NCBI GenBank assembly: GCA_023091665.1 | Contig: JALJCQ010000015.1 | Coordinates: forward strand, 248,001 to 312,000 | Direction of reading: 5' to 3' | Length of the DNA: 64,000 nucleotides | DNA from: Pythium myriotylum | Taxonomy: Eukaryota; Oomycota; Peronosporomycetes; Pythiales; Pythiaceae | Shown here: piece by piece, positions 10,012-21,456 of the stretch | How positions within the stretch are numbered: position 1 is the stretch's first letter | Layout of the letters: each line of letters begins with the position of its first letter | Notes under the pieces: generated by a model | The model's database searches: none | What the model was told of the DNA's origin: nothing | The model's input: only the letters and a program-made list of their open reading frames with translations | Position numbers and translations under genes: made by a program

Positions 10012-10380
10012 GCTATCTTCAAAGGTGGGGCGCGTGGTAATCCTGGACCGGGGGGGGGGGCGCTCCGAATCGCCACAACGGCTGCGGATCCCAACCCTGG
10101 CGTCCTATGGAGTTCTGCCACCTGGTTCGCAAATCCTACAACCACCAACAACCAGGCGGAGTATCACGGCCTTATTGACGGCCTACAAGCCGCAGCGACG
10201 AATGGCTAGACTGATCTGACTGTTATCGGGGACAGCGCACTCATCCTTCGTCAACTGCAAGCATATCGAACCCCCCCCCCCCCCCCCCAAGAACGGCAAA
10301 GTTCAGCGGCTATATCACCGAGCTAGAAGACTCGCCAATGGTGCCACCAGGGGCGTGCTCACAACACCCTGGCAGCCACA
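10012..10380 (+). pseudogene. RNase H-like gene, decayed, with homopolymer tracts
   Basis: The sequence encodes FKGGARGNPGPGGG, then TTTNNQAEYHGLIDGLQAA, a stop, then GDSALILRQLQAYR in another frame, and, after a run of 18 C, a weak match to the RRLAN helix. The order matches a whole RNase H domain, but a poly-G run (about 10050-10060) inside the glycine loop, an in-frame stop near 10208 and the poly-C run break it. Confidence 0.6.
10271..10288. repeat. Poly-C tract (C18)
   Basis: Run of 18 cytosines inside the RNase H-like remnant. Confidence 0.95.
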
Positions 10381-10757
10381 GGAGTCCACTCCTCTGATGA
10401 AGAAGTTGGGCATTGGAGGCCCATGGTTTGATTTGCGAGATGGTCGGTCATCGTGATAGAAGGAGGTAGGAGATGGCGAGGTGAGGATTTAAACTCTCAC
10501 CTCTGCTGTCACCTATCATCACATTGCAGGCGCAACCTCTTTCAGAAAATCTGTTGTGCGAACGGCATATTGGGTGCAGATGCCCTAATCGAGACTTTGC
10601 ATGCCCGATGGATTGTCGTACAAAAAGCTCATCGGCTCCGATAACAGTGACGCCATCTCGGCGTGACTCGTGTCGGCGCATCCAACCTTGGGGTTCGTGT
10701 GCCCACGAAAATCGAACCCCACCACACAATCTCACACCGAGGTGTGCAGATCAATCG

Positions 10758-10798
<41 letters not shown>

Positions 10799-11058
10799 CC
10801 GTGTGACTCTCCAACTTTGGTGTGGCCTGCTATGAGTCTGCTTCACTGCACAGCCATGGGAACGCTCGGCGTGGAGTGATAATTTGCTGTGAATGGGCAA
10901 ACCAGGGCATATGTGACCGAAAATATTGTGGTTAACACCAAAGCGGGCCGTTTCTATTTCAGTAAACTGAGAGAAATCAAACTCCAACTTTCATCATCAC
11001 CACTGTATGAAGATGGATGCAACAGGTCGGCGACAAATGGGTATACTCGACTTCACGA
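10381..11058. other. Intergenic with CT microsatellite and small hairpins
   Basis: No supported gene. GAGGTGAG at 10478 pairs with CTCACCTC at 10496. GGGGTTCG at 10690 pairs with CGAACCCC at 10713, around a nested TTCGTG/CACGAA hairpin. Confidence 0.4.
10761..10792. repeat. CT dinucleotide microsatellite
   Basis: Sixteen uninterrupted CT units. Confidence 0.95.
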
Positions 11059-11607
11059 TTATAAACCCACAAGATGGGCACTGCTCCACGACTCCAACAA
11101 CTCGACAAACTCATCATCAACGACGGCTCTAAGCTCAGCTTCGTTCGAACTGTTAAACTCCATGACCAGATTCGTCAGTCTCTGGATCTCGTCGTCGCTC
11201 AGGTCAATCGCCCGATCACTGCGAAGCTCCGCGGAGTTAAACTTTACAGTGATAGCGACGTTGTCTGATGAACTGTCTCCAGTGTGCTCAGGGGAATGAG
11301 TTTTGACGGCCGTTGATTCAAAATGTCGCTCACATCGCCTCCGCTTCATGAGCCGAGCAGACCGGACGGTCTCTCGATCTGCCGCAGCCATCAGCCGAGC
11401 CAGCGCTCGTTTCTCGAATGGTGTGAGCTGCTTGGCAGGTGGCTTAGGAGTCTCCTTATGGCGGCTGTGCCAACGTCGCTGGGTCTCATTGGCCTTGTCT
11501 CGATGCAACTCACACAGTCGATGAAGTCCCCCATCTACGCGACGTGCACGAGGGTTCTCGCAGTTGGTGCTTTGGTACTGGCAACGCAAGTCGTCCGAGT
11601 CCATCAT
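11059..11607 (-). CDS. Small zinc-module protein, cluster member 8
   Basis: 182 aa, no intron. The module C-x6-C-x12-H-x2-C-x2-H (starting LRCQYQSTNC) is followed by ETQRRWHSRHKE. The C-terminal half ends with LSDDEIQRLTNLVMEF and a further conserved segment (VVDDEFVELLESWS) shared only with member 9. Two adjacent ATGs open the frame; the first is used, though the frame stays open far upstream. Members 8 and 9 form a distinct subgroup, lie on opposite strands and are separated by 2.9 kb. Function unrecognised. Confidence 0.75.
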   Translation of the reverse strand: MMDSDDLRCQYQSTNCENPRARRVDGGLHRLCELHRDKANETQRRWHSRHKETPKPPAKQLTPFEKRALARLMAAADRETVRSARLMKRRRCERHFESTAVKTHSPEHTGDSSSDNVAITVKFNSAELRSDRAIDLSDDEIQRLTNLVMEFNSSNEAELRAVVDDEFVELLESWSSAHLVGL

Positions 11608-14501
11608 CGGCTGTAGCTGGTCGAAGAAATCGACAAGTGACCGCGTCAGTGCCGCGCGAGATTGGACGGGTCGCCCCCCTCCAGTCTCTCTCCGCAGTGT
11701 TCGTCGACGCCCTGTTCTTGTAAATTCCATCCATACCACCCATTCGTGAGAACACCAAGTACTTTGAACTTCCGTTCTTATATCACGCAAGTACAAGTAT
11801 TGCGAGCACTCACTCTTTCTGGCTCTTCTCCCTCGGTCTCCTCTCAATTGGCTAACCTTCTTGAGGCATATTCTCGCTGCGAGCGACGAGCTCCTCCCAG
11901 TTCTCGCGACTCGAGTTGTCCACAGAGAGACGCCTCGCCTGCGGAACTTTGGTCGTTTCAACGGAAAAGTGGAAGCTCCAAGGACGAAAGGCACGTTTAT
12001 GCTCGACATTGCGCCGGTTGCCTCGGCAAGTCGCTCAAGCTTCGAGCTCGCAAAGTCGCACATAAACGAGTCTGCCCGACTCGGATCTGAGCGGTTCCAG
12101 AAGCACCTGAGGAACGCCCGGGCTATGTGCAATATGTCAGACCTGGGATCTCGTCGAGCGACACCCGATGGGTCAGGCGTCGGTGGCTTCTAGTATACTG
12201 TGGGGCACGCAAGTCGCGATAGGCGAGAATGAAGCCAGCGCCAGTGGTGGTAAGGCCGGCGAGGTCCCGAAATGGTGTCAGCGGGATTGGTGAATGGCCT
12301 CTTTCTTCAACTTGCCGTGGCTGTACACCGACAAAGCGTGAAATTCTCACAGACTCGCCTTGCTTCTACCCCTTTGTCGTCAAGAAGGGTGTGCACTCAA
12401 CAAGATGAGAAACTGCAAGAAAAGCCAACGCTGCCAGACGGTAAGCGAATGCACAGTGCACTCCCCGTTAATCATGAGCAGCGTGATCGAGATCACCTGA
12501 CGATCCCCCTCCATATGTTGTTCTCGGTCATGCACACGATCAGCCGTGTCTCTGCTCAAGATTGCAGGTCTTTGTCGGCAATGAATCTGCCTGACGCAAA
12601 ACTTCGAGCAGAAACGATCCCTGGCGCCCACCCATGGTCGATGGTGGAGACCAGGCCGTCATTTACTTTTCCTTCTTCGAGGAAGAAGAAGGCCATGCAT
12701 GCCGTCGCCAAATGATTCCCTGGATGTCAGTCTGTGGATGACACAAATATCTGGGAAAGTTTAGATTTGGCGGCTGGCGAGCCGTTTTCCTCCCACATTT
12801 GCGAAGTCATCATGTGTCGAGGGCCATCGTGGCGGATATATCATGGACCCAAGTGAGACTGGTACAAAGCGATGGATACAGCGCCTATGTAAAAAGCGTT
12901 AAACGTTCGATGTTTTGGATCGCGCATCAAGTAGGTACCCACCGCTTGCCTCCTCACTTCGAAGTCTTTTCTTTCTCTTCGTATGGCCCCTCTATCGGGA
13001 AGGTCGCATCCGACGCGTCGGTCTGTGCGATATGAATGGTCTCCACTTGGACTTTCCGCGGAGAACACGACTTCTTCTCGAATCCTGTAGGTATTGGCAG
13101 GGTCAAACAGAACGAGCGCTCGAATAGCACCACCGCTAATTAGATTCTGAGATGCGAACGGTGCTACTGCTAGCATGAGCAACGATTGGCGATGTGTTGC
13201 TCTCAACCACCCGCCCCAGCACCAAAGAGTGGACCAATATCAGAGAATTGGTCGTTCCGTCAAGGTCAAATACGCACCGAACGTGGATCGCAGAATGTAG
13301 AATACCTGTAAATACCTGGCTCGTCAAATTTCGAGAACGTTAGGCGTGAGTGAAGTATTGCGTTGTATACACGGTTTCGCTCTTTATAAACCTTCCGCTA
13401 TATCACTTAGTGCCGTCTGTCCCACCCATCTACCTTCACATCAGGTGAGATCAACTGCTGTGTCTCGACTTCGCCGATACAACAGGGTTCTTCGTCGGTG
13501 GGCAGCTCGAACTGCACAAAACTGCCAGATTTGGATATCTTGCTCTGGTCGGCAAAATCCGCTTCTGCAGCCCCTTTACGGCAATCTCAACCGATCTGAA
13601 TTCTCCCCCCGCTCATGAACACAGCCACTTTGCAATGGTGGAGTCTATACTGGGCCTCTCGCCCCACTTTCGCCAGGCATTCTACAATTTACTGGCCTCA
13701 TCGCGGTGGTGTGGGTATAGCCGGTCGAGCGAGGAGACAGTCAAGATCTTAAGTAATCTGGTGCTCGCATTGACCAAAAGACCTAGGAGATTTTGTGCGT
13801 GGGGCACGCAATGCCTTCCATGCTTGAAGTCACGTGCTTATCTGCCGTGCAGAGTTGCCACTCTCGAAGGGTCTGTTTATGTTGTACAGTGTACAGTGTA
13901 CTGACCTTCTGTGGTGAGACAGTGCAAGTGGGGATGAGCGATCGAGTCAGCGAACTTCTTTGAGAATACACCCATGTGAGAAGTAACCGCTTTCCCGAAG
14001 GAGCGGCTTGTCCGACAGCAAAATACTTTAAGAACTCCACGATTCGTACTCGAAGTAAGGCGCACATCAGAGAAAGTTCGAGCAAGTCACTGCAGGCAGT
14101 TTCGTCCTCTGGGCATCGAGAAGGCATCGGAGACGCAAGGTCCATAGCAAGTGCAAATGAGCAGATGGATCGATAAGTATTCGCGAATCTGAACACAAAA
14201 AATTTGTGTGCTTAGATTCGCACTTCGTTTAATGAAGTGCTCTCGCGTTCAAACAGCATCAGCTCTGAACGCACAAAGTCAGACTTTGCCCGCGAAGTCG
14301 ATGAGAGAGATCAACTTCAATGTGGACAGACTATTGGTCGCTGCCGTGATCAGAAAACCAATTCCGATTCCTACCGATTCCGTTCGATCGGTTGGACTCG
14401 GTTCAAGTCGAATGCAGAAGAAAGAGATCCGGTGCAAGATCCTTCATACCTGTGAGCTCAGTCACCAATTTGACGGACAGAGGCACCAGCTCAGAAAAAT
14501 C
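11608..14501. other. Long gap between members 8 and 9
   Basis: No secure gene. At 12841-13327 the minus strand has two adjoining coding-like frames listed separately. Open frames at 12272-12715 (+) and 13783-14196 (-) lack recognisable features. The 300 bases before 14502 are probably 5' leader of member 9. Confidence 0.4.
12841..13327 (-). pseudogene. Coding-like remnant, unidentified
   Basis: Reading the minus strand, a frame that includes CVFDLDGTTNSLILVHSL stops near 13136 and a second frame continues at once with LISGGAIRALVLFDPANTYR. Together they look like one gene with a single shift, about 150 codons in all. No domain is recognised. It could instead be chance open frame. Confidence 0.2.
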
Positions 14502-14975
14502 ATGGACACCGAGGACCTTCGTTGCCAGTACCAAAGTACCAACTGCGAGAACCCTCGCGCGTACAGAGGGAACGGAAGTTTGCATCGGTTGTGTGAACTT
14601 CACCGCGATAAAGCGAACGAGACTCAGCGACGTTGGCAAAGCCGTCGAAAAAAGACGACGCCCAAGCAACCGAAGATTCGTGTCATGGCGTTCGAGAAGC
14701 GAGCGCGGGCTCGGTTGATGGCCGTCCGATGCGCTCGGCAAACACAACGTCGGGAGAGCCGTCAGGTGAAACAACACTTATCAGAGCCGACCGTACTCGA
14801 GCAAGAGCTTGCCATCGAGCGAATGATAGAGATGAGTGACGACGAGATTCAAGGACTCAGCAATGCCGTTATGGAGTTCAATGAGTCGGACGAGCCAAGA
14901 TTGAGGAATGTCGTAGACGAAGAGTTTGTCTCACTCTTGGATTCGTGGAGTCGTGCATATCTGGTCGATATATAA
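14502..14975 (+). CDS. Small zinc-module protein, cluster member 9
   Basis: 157 aa, no intron. The module starts LRCQYQSTNC and keeps the C-x6-C-x12-H-x2-C-x2-H spacing, followed by ETQRRWQSRRKK. The C-terminal part has MSDDEIQGLSNAVMEF and then VVDEEFVSLLDSWS, matching member 8 closely, while the central linker is shorter by about 25 residues. The start ATG precedes the module by seven residues. Function unrecognised. The strong pairing with member 8 suggests an inverted duplication older than the 1/3 pair, judged by linker divergence. Confidence 0.75.
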   Translation: MDTEDLRCQYQSTNCENPRAYRGNGSLHRLCELHRDKANETQRRWQSRRKKTTPKQPKIRVMAFEKRARARLMAVRCARQTQRRESRQVKQHLSEPTVLEQELAIERMIEMSDDEIQGLSNAVMEFNESDEPRLRNVVDEEFVSLLDSWSRAYLVDI

Positions 14976-15313
14976 GGCACGTCAAGAAGTGACACCCGAA
15001 GGCTCCCGAACCCCCGGTCACGGGATTGTCCTATATTCCGGCAAACGAAGAACGCAGCAAATGGACAATACGACTCCGAAGATTGCCATCTGCTTCTGCT
15101 GTCGACGGCCTTCGGCCGGAGTTGGATCCTCTTCGCTTTCGCCCCGATCACGAAGCCCGTGAATGGAGGGATTGACGAGGAAAGCAACCAAAGGTAAAAG
15201 CTGAGCGGATAGCAATCTTGTGATTTGGATGAATCTTGGAGAAATCTATAACTGTGAACGTTTTGGTTCAAAGTAGTTTGAGAATTTCAAGCATGCAACG
15301 TGACTCACATGGG

Positions 15314-18300
15314 CTAGATGGTTATGTACTCGGGATCTTCACTCTCCCGTATGGCATTTTGGTGGATTTCCCTGAGGATTGCTACCACCACCATTATAGA
15401 CGGTCGCTCACTTGGTTCAAAAGCGCTACACCGCAGAGCTAGCTCGCTAACTGTTCGTGGGCACGTTGGCGAGAGCGAAAGGCGAAGCGTTCCATCAGCA
15501 AGTCGAGTCTTCACTGCATTGTCACCGAGAGGTTCACCATTCTCGTCTTGGATGTCCCCGTACGGGATCTTGTGAGTGTCTAGCTCGCTCAAAATCGCTC
15601 CCAAAGAAAACACGTCGACTGAGATGTCGTGCTCCGATCCATTAAGAATCTCCGGGGCGAGCCACCTAGCGCCGTGGGAATTTTCTGCAAGTAGTTGCAT
15701 GCGCTTTTGGTCCACGGAAGCCTTTTTGCCGAAGTGTAAATGATGCGCAACACGAAACCCGGAGATCTTGGGCACAAATTCTCCGTCGAGCAAGACATTC
15801 CATGACGTGAGATCCCCGTGAACCACAGGTCGACTAAGTGAGTGCAAGTACTCAATTCCTTCAGCAATTCCGAGTGCGATTCCAGTCTTGTGACTATCCC
15901 ACACGCCGTCGGTCGGACGCACATGTTGCTCGAGGTGTGTCCGTAGGTCTCCATTTTCAGCGAACTCGGTGATCAGTGTGACGTCTGTAGGTTCTGTCCA
16001 GGCAACGCCGACAAAAGCAATAATATGGACGTGGCAAAGACTCGCCACTAACGTGACCTCGGCGTTGAACTGCTCCACGGTCTCAGTTGTAGCTTCTTCT
16101 GTTCTCAAGTGCTTCAGCGCGACACGTCTCGACTCGTGGATAGCGAGCCAAACTTCAGCATGAGTTCCATATGCGACACGGCGGCTCTTGATCAGCGAGT
16201 CCATCTCTACGCGAACTGCTTCGAGTGCATCGGGATCCCAGTGCGTAATAGTCGTCGCGTTCTCACGGGCTCGCGCAGCCTCGAATGCCTCTTTTTCATT
16301 GAGCATTAAGGTGCGACGGTGGCGGCGTTTGCGTCGCACCCAGAAAACCCGACCAGCAACCACAAGTACGATGACCACCAAGAGGATGAGGGAGATTATC
16401 CCAACAGCAGATGACTTCTTCGTCTCTTGCGAGTTTGTAGCGTCATCGGTGGACGGAGTATTATCCTGACTCGATGAGCTTGCACCCAAGCACAATTTGA
16501 ATTGTTTGAGGCGAGAAATCGAAGAGCAATTCACTGAAAACTGGTCCTGGTCCATAGAAAGATAAGAGAGCTTGTTCAGAAAGACGAGCTGCTCGTCTGT
16601 CGGTCGAAAGTGCTCGATTGGATTCCCGTCCAGCTGGAGACTGCGAAGTCCACTCAGAGAGAATACGGATGCTGGGATTTCTTCAAGATCATTATCGCCA
16701 AGGTCGAGGTGTGTGAGCATCGTGGCTTGAGTCACGTTAAAAGTTTTTAGTTGGTTGCCCCTCAGTATTAATTTCTTGGTCTGCGGCATTTCAGCGACGA
16801 ACGACGACAGAAAATTGTCGCGAAGAGATCTAGGATTTGCAGTGAAATGTGAGCCCAGTGAAGTGACCATACTGAGACAGGAGGTGAACGAACAGATCTG
16901 TCAATGTCTGCAGGTTAGCGCTCCATGCAAAGGTAGAGATGCTGCTATGCGCTAGAGACAGCTCTGATAGGTTCTTCATAGCAGCAAGGTCGACCGGGGA
17001 TACTTTTAGAGCATTGCTGTTTGTAACCCGCCTGCAGACCAGCGACACAGCGTTCAACAAGAAATGAACGAGCACGATCAAGTTGATACCTACAGAGTTC
17101 GTAGTGAAGATGGTAATGTGCCCTTCTTGATAACCCTCATTTTGACAGACGATATGTCCAAGGTCGTCAAAGTTGCGGGTAGCTCTGGTAAGGACTGGAG
17201 AGACGAACAATCCCGGCAAGAGCTAACAAGCACGAGCATTACAGTGAGCACCTACAGGGCGACAAAAGAGTAGTCCTCGAATCCACCCACATCGTCTTCA
17301 AAGAGGCCTCGACAGACTCTGAGAAAGCACTGATTCCAGTGACTTTCGATCCATCCAAGACTCTGCAATACCGAAGACGTGAGTACAAGATAATCCATCA
17401 AATGAGTCCCTCGCAAAACGTGTACAAGTTTGCCAAGGGGGGCAGTTGCTTGCTGGGAAAAATGTCAGCAAGAGCGAGTTCTCGCAAAGACCTAAATCAC
17501 ACGCACAATCAAGTTAGTAGTATCGATCATCTTTGCATTTCCAGAGTTTTGAACTGACAGCTGCTTCAGCTTTGTTAATGCCGATAGACCCGATGGGATG
17601 GTAGTGAGATTGCAGTAATCAAAACTCAGTGACGTCAAACTAGATGGCAGCCTCGAGGTGTCGACTGCTTGACCTTGACGAAAAGGATTGTTCGAAACGT
17701 CTCTGAGGTATACATCAGGGACTCCAATGAACATTCCGAAAGAGAGATCAACTTACAAATCGGCAAGTTTGACCAGCCTCTTAAGAGTCTTTGGTAGTTC
17801 CGTAAGCTGTGATGAGCTCAGGTTGAGGCTCTTGATCGATTGTGGGAGAGACGAGGTGTCGATGATCGATGCATCGGCGAAATTATTGGCAGCCATGGAC
17901 CTGAGTCGACAGGAGAGAACTGTTTAAATTGAATCGAGGAAAAACAGCGCTTAATACGCAGTTCTTACAGATTTGTTAGTTTCGTGTGCCGAGTAAGTCC
18001 AGTTGGTATGACCTGAAGTCGCGTGCCGTCGAGGGACAGTTGTGTTAGTGTTCTGGAGAGACTTGAGAGGTTGAGCACAGAGATCTTTGACATATCATTT
18101 TGGTCGAAGTACCTAGCCACGACGAAGTGAGCTATCTGAGCATTTGCATTCCTACTAGGAGTATTCTCACAATTGCGACAGCTTTTTAAGGTTGTACACC
18201 ACTCCTGGTAGAGAATTGAGAGAGGTATTTCGCAACGAAAGCGTCGACACGAGGGATGCTGCCGGGAACGCTTTGGATGGGATAGACTTGATCGGATTGT

Positions 18301-19413
18301 TGTCGAGTATGCTGAACACGAGATCAACGAAAAGTCAGCTAAACACCAACGAACCCTTGGAGCTAGTCGTACAGCGTGCGAAGATCCTTCAGAGACGACA
18401 AATCACTCGGGAAGCTTCCCAGAGCGTTATCGGACAAGTCGACGAGCTGCAAGCGCGTGGGGAGCGACCCTTTCGGGAGCGTTTTGATGTGATTCTCGCT
18501 CAGTCGTCTGCGAGTTTCCACGACAAGTCAGTCCGACGCATCCAGAAGGAGAACCCACGCCCACGTACAGCTCTCGAAGAGTCCCGAGTCCTCGTGCACT
18601 GAAGTTGGCGAGCGCATTCTGCGAGAGATCCCTTTGTTTGCAGTTGCTATCAGAGCGCCCGAGAATAACTAACCCATCGGCCAAATAAATTACTTACAAC
18701 TTCGTGAGACTCGTCAACTGGATCGCATCCAGAGGAAGCTTGGTTAGACCCGCATTGGTGAGTTCCCTGGACAGAGCCACGCACAATTAATTATTGCGAG
18801 TCCGCCACCAATAACGAAGAACGAAGACCACGAACAGTTCCACGAGCTCCGAGAACTCGGCGTCGTCCGAAAACACTTGATCTTCTATCTGGACGTTCCG
18901 GAGCGAGACTTTGCTCGCGCCTCGTGCCAGTCGATCGAAGAACCGTTCTGGGATCCGGAACGTTCTGGTCGCGGAACCGTTCCGCGCCGCCACGTGGCCT
19001 TCCTGCTCCGACTGCACGGCTCCGTCGACGCGGATCACGCGCAGATCGCTCGTGTCGCCATCGGCGATGCCGACGCCCTGGACCTCGGCCGTGACGACCA
19101 CGGAACCGTTCTCGCCGTCGAGCGAGTCGCCCAAGAACCGTTCCACGAGCCACTCGCTTGTGTTAACACGGAGCGAGCACGAGACACTGCAGGCGTCGAA
19201 GCGGCGGCAGGCGCCGGAACAGAACGCGCGGGACTTTGCTGGATAGACCACGCAGCCTCCGGACGCGCCGCAGATCTCCGGACACGCCGGATAGACCAGC
19301 GGACGATCCAGAGTTCTGTCCAGAGGACACACGGCGCTGTGGACGCGGACGCGGACGTGCGTGGCGCCCGAGAGCGCGGCGGCCGCGGCCGCGGCCACGA
19401 CCCAGCGGAGCAT
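15314..19413 (-). CDS. LRR receptor-like TKL kinase, probable pseudokinase, ten exons
   Basis: Exons on the minus strand: 19413-18836, 18766-18698, 18631-18569, 18507-18373, 18311-18171, 18112-17969, 17900-17757, 17702-17559, 17031-16894 and 16829-15314, giving 1023 aa. Residues 1-17 are a signal peptide. A cysteine-rich segment follows (about 28-75), then leucine-rich repeats from about 195 to 620, a membrane helix at about 660-683 with a basic stop-transfer, and a C-terminal kinase-like domain. The catalytic loop reads HGDLTSWN, keeping Asp and Asn. The DFG motif reads SGF, losing the magnesium-binding Asp, and the glycine loop is degenerate (AYGTHAEV). The VALK lysine remains. This points to a surface receptor with a weak or dead kinase, perhaps acting as a scaffold. 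All nine introns split a leucine codon after its second base. Its ligand is unknown. Confidence 0.85.
17064..17490 (+). pseudogene. Coding-like segment inside an intron of the LRR gene
   Basis: Within the unusually long intron 17032-17558, the opposite strand has a frame from an ATG at 17064 (MNEHDQVDTYRVRSEDG onward, 69 codons). Near 17246 the coding character passes to another frame (EHLQGDKRVVLESTHIVF, later TFDPSKTLQYRRREYK). Both have the composition of real protein and abut at one point, as expected for a frameshifted gene piece. I do not recognise the protein. It may be a captured gene fragment or a dead element. Confidence 0.4.
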
Positions 19414-20547
19414 TTCCTGATTTCTTTTTTTTTGGTTCTCGTGAGCTGCCCGATGGATGGGTATAGATTCTGAAGGGTAATGGCTAACCTCGTATACGTT
19501 GGTAAAGTATGAATACGTGTATCATTAAACCTAAATATCGAATAACGAAGGTTTCGTTTGTGGTTTGAGTATGGAAACAGAACAAGGTGATATCCAACGT
19601 GATTTGTGTGGAAAAACGCGGCAGAGGCATCGAGGTACTACCCTGTTATGTGAATCAACCCTCATGGCTACAGTTTTCACCTTGCACCAGGTCCAATCTT
19701 GGAAGAATCCACCTCACGACAAGTGAGCTCTTCTCCAGCTCGCTACGAGCGCCATCGAAACTGTGACAGCGCCTCCTGATGGCAATTCGGCTCTCGATAG
19801 GCGGGTCTCCAGTTGAAAGGGAGCCTTCCCGCTCTGATACACTTCCTGGCACCCAGCTGAGCCCACTGGAAAGTCTGCCTGATCGATTCGGCATCTTTGG
19901 AATACTAAGGTCGCTCGCATAAACCAGACCGCTCTCGTCTGCGCGATTGCATCTTGCAAGCCACCTTCGCGACACTTTTCGCGTGATCGTCGCGGTGAAA
20001 TGACTGAACCGACTACTTTCTCACAAAAACTTGCAGTAAACACCTGAGCTTGGACAACGCAACAGATTGATGGATGGGTGAGCTACACGACCGACATCCA
20101 GAGTTACACTAAGAAAAGGACGAATCCAGTCAGACGATCAAGTGCCGCAGCACGCGAATACAAGGCGGTTGGCACTCGCTTGGACAGAAAGAAGACACCT
20201 GGGCCCATCTCCGTGCAACTTGTCTAGTTGCCACGGTGTCAGGCCTCCGAGCCTAGTCAAACTGTACAGTACACGCAACCGTCGAGTCTCTCGTCTTTGG
20301 TGCTCGCGTGTGCGCCTTTTGCGCGACGCGATTGGCTGAGCTCGGGTGGATTTCTCCTGGTCTGTGTACATGTTGCCTGACCGGCTTCTCCCGTCTCTCT
20401 TCCTCGCACCGAGCTGAGTTGATTTGAAAGAAAGGGCCGTGGACCTCTCGACCAATCGTCGAAACTCAGCTGCGGGCACTTTGCTAACAAACTGGCGAGA
20501 ACGACGACGTCACTTTCCTTTCAACTTGCCAGTGACCACGTGACAAG
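19414..20547. other. Intergenic between the LRR gene and member 10
   Basis: No supported gene. It should include the LRR gene promoter (minus) and that of member 10. GTCACTTTCC at 20509-20518 resembles part of an initiator. Confidence 0.4.
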
Positions 20548-20970
20548 ATGGAGCTCCGCTGTCTCTACGCCAGCTCGTACTGCCCCAACATGCGCTCGAT
20601 GAAGATCAGCGGAGAACTGCATCGCTTCTGTCTGTACCACCGACGCAACGCAAACGCAGCGCAGCGGCGATGGAAGCAGAAGAAACAGCAGGCGAAGACG
20701 AATGAGGACGGAACGACAAGCAGGTCAACCAAGAGGCGGAGTGGCGTGCCACAGAACGCTAAGAAACCACGTACTCTCAAGCCATCGACTCTCAGATTGG
20801 ACAACCAAGTCACGCCCATGAATGAGAACCCGCGGCCTTCGAACATGGCGCCGAGCAGCTTCAGCGACGAAGACTTTAATCTCCTCTGCGAATTGGTTTT
20901 CGATACGAGTGCGGTCACCAATCCGATGCATGTGGGATCCACCAGTACGATCAGTCTGGACGCCAAATGA
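20548..20970 (+). CDS. Small zinc-module protein, cluster member 10
   Basis: 140 aa, no intron. Starts MELRCLYASSYC; the module keeps C-x6-C-x12-H-x2-C-x2-H with HRFCLYHRRNAN, then AQRRWKQKKQQ. A lysine/arginine-rich linker (STKRRS, KKPRTLK) is followed by the C-terminal motif FSDEDFNLLCELVF. With members 11 and 12 it forms a third subgroup marked by KI-x-G-(ED)-L before the module histidine and lysine/arginine-rich sequence after the QRRW. The ATG sits three residues before the first cysteine. Function unrecognised. Confidence 0.8.
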   Translation: MELRCLYASSYCPNMRSMKISGELHRFCLYHRRNANAAQRRWKQKKQQAKTNEDGTTSRSTKRRSGVPQNAKKPRTLKPSTLRLDNQVTPMNENPRPSNMAPSSFSDEDFNLLCELVFDTSAVTNPMHVGSTSTISLDAK

Positions 20971-21456
20971 CGGAGTCATCTTGTAGTAATGGAGAGCTCT
21001 TCCTGGCGTCCTTGGTCCTAGTCTGCGTTCGACTTAGCTCCTATTGTTTTAGCAGAGCAGAGGAAATTAGGCGTCGGGAACCTACTAGCCATGTCTCGCT
21101 CAAACGCTCAGTCGCCGCCATATACCTCACTCATCAAGACCTGAGTTCACAGAGTTATCTGCGAAACGCTCAAATTTTCACGATATCGCCCGTGAGGTTG
21201 CAAACGGGTAACTACATCCCACCAAAAAAAAGTTTTAAATCAGCGCCTTGCTACCAACATTTTGTGCTTTCATATCACAACCAGAGTTCGGGGCGCCAGC
21301 GAGAGGATGTCTCACGTTGAATGTATGTATCAAGTGTAGTGGTTTCCCGTACATTTCCAGCTCACTAGATAGCGCCGCGAAAAGCGAGATTTGGATCTGA
21401 ACGACGAGCAATGTCCCAACAACGACGCATTCCCATTTTTTCCGCGAACGACCATC
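20971..21456. other. Intergenic, nothing recognised
   Basis: CATTCCCATTTTT at 21428 resembles an initiator and lies about 20 bases before the ATG of member 11. Nothing else was seen. Confidence 0.4.

Noticed and set aside
10671..10720. tRNA gene suggested by GGTTCG/CGAACC
   Set aside because: The paired motifs make a simple hairpin; no acceptor, D or anticodon arms can be fitted around them.
18877..19473. 198-codon plus-strand open frame
   Set aside because: Antisense to exon 1 of the LRR receptor, which has a clear signal peptide and correct splice sites.
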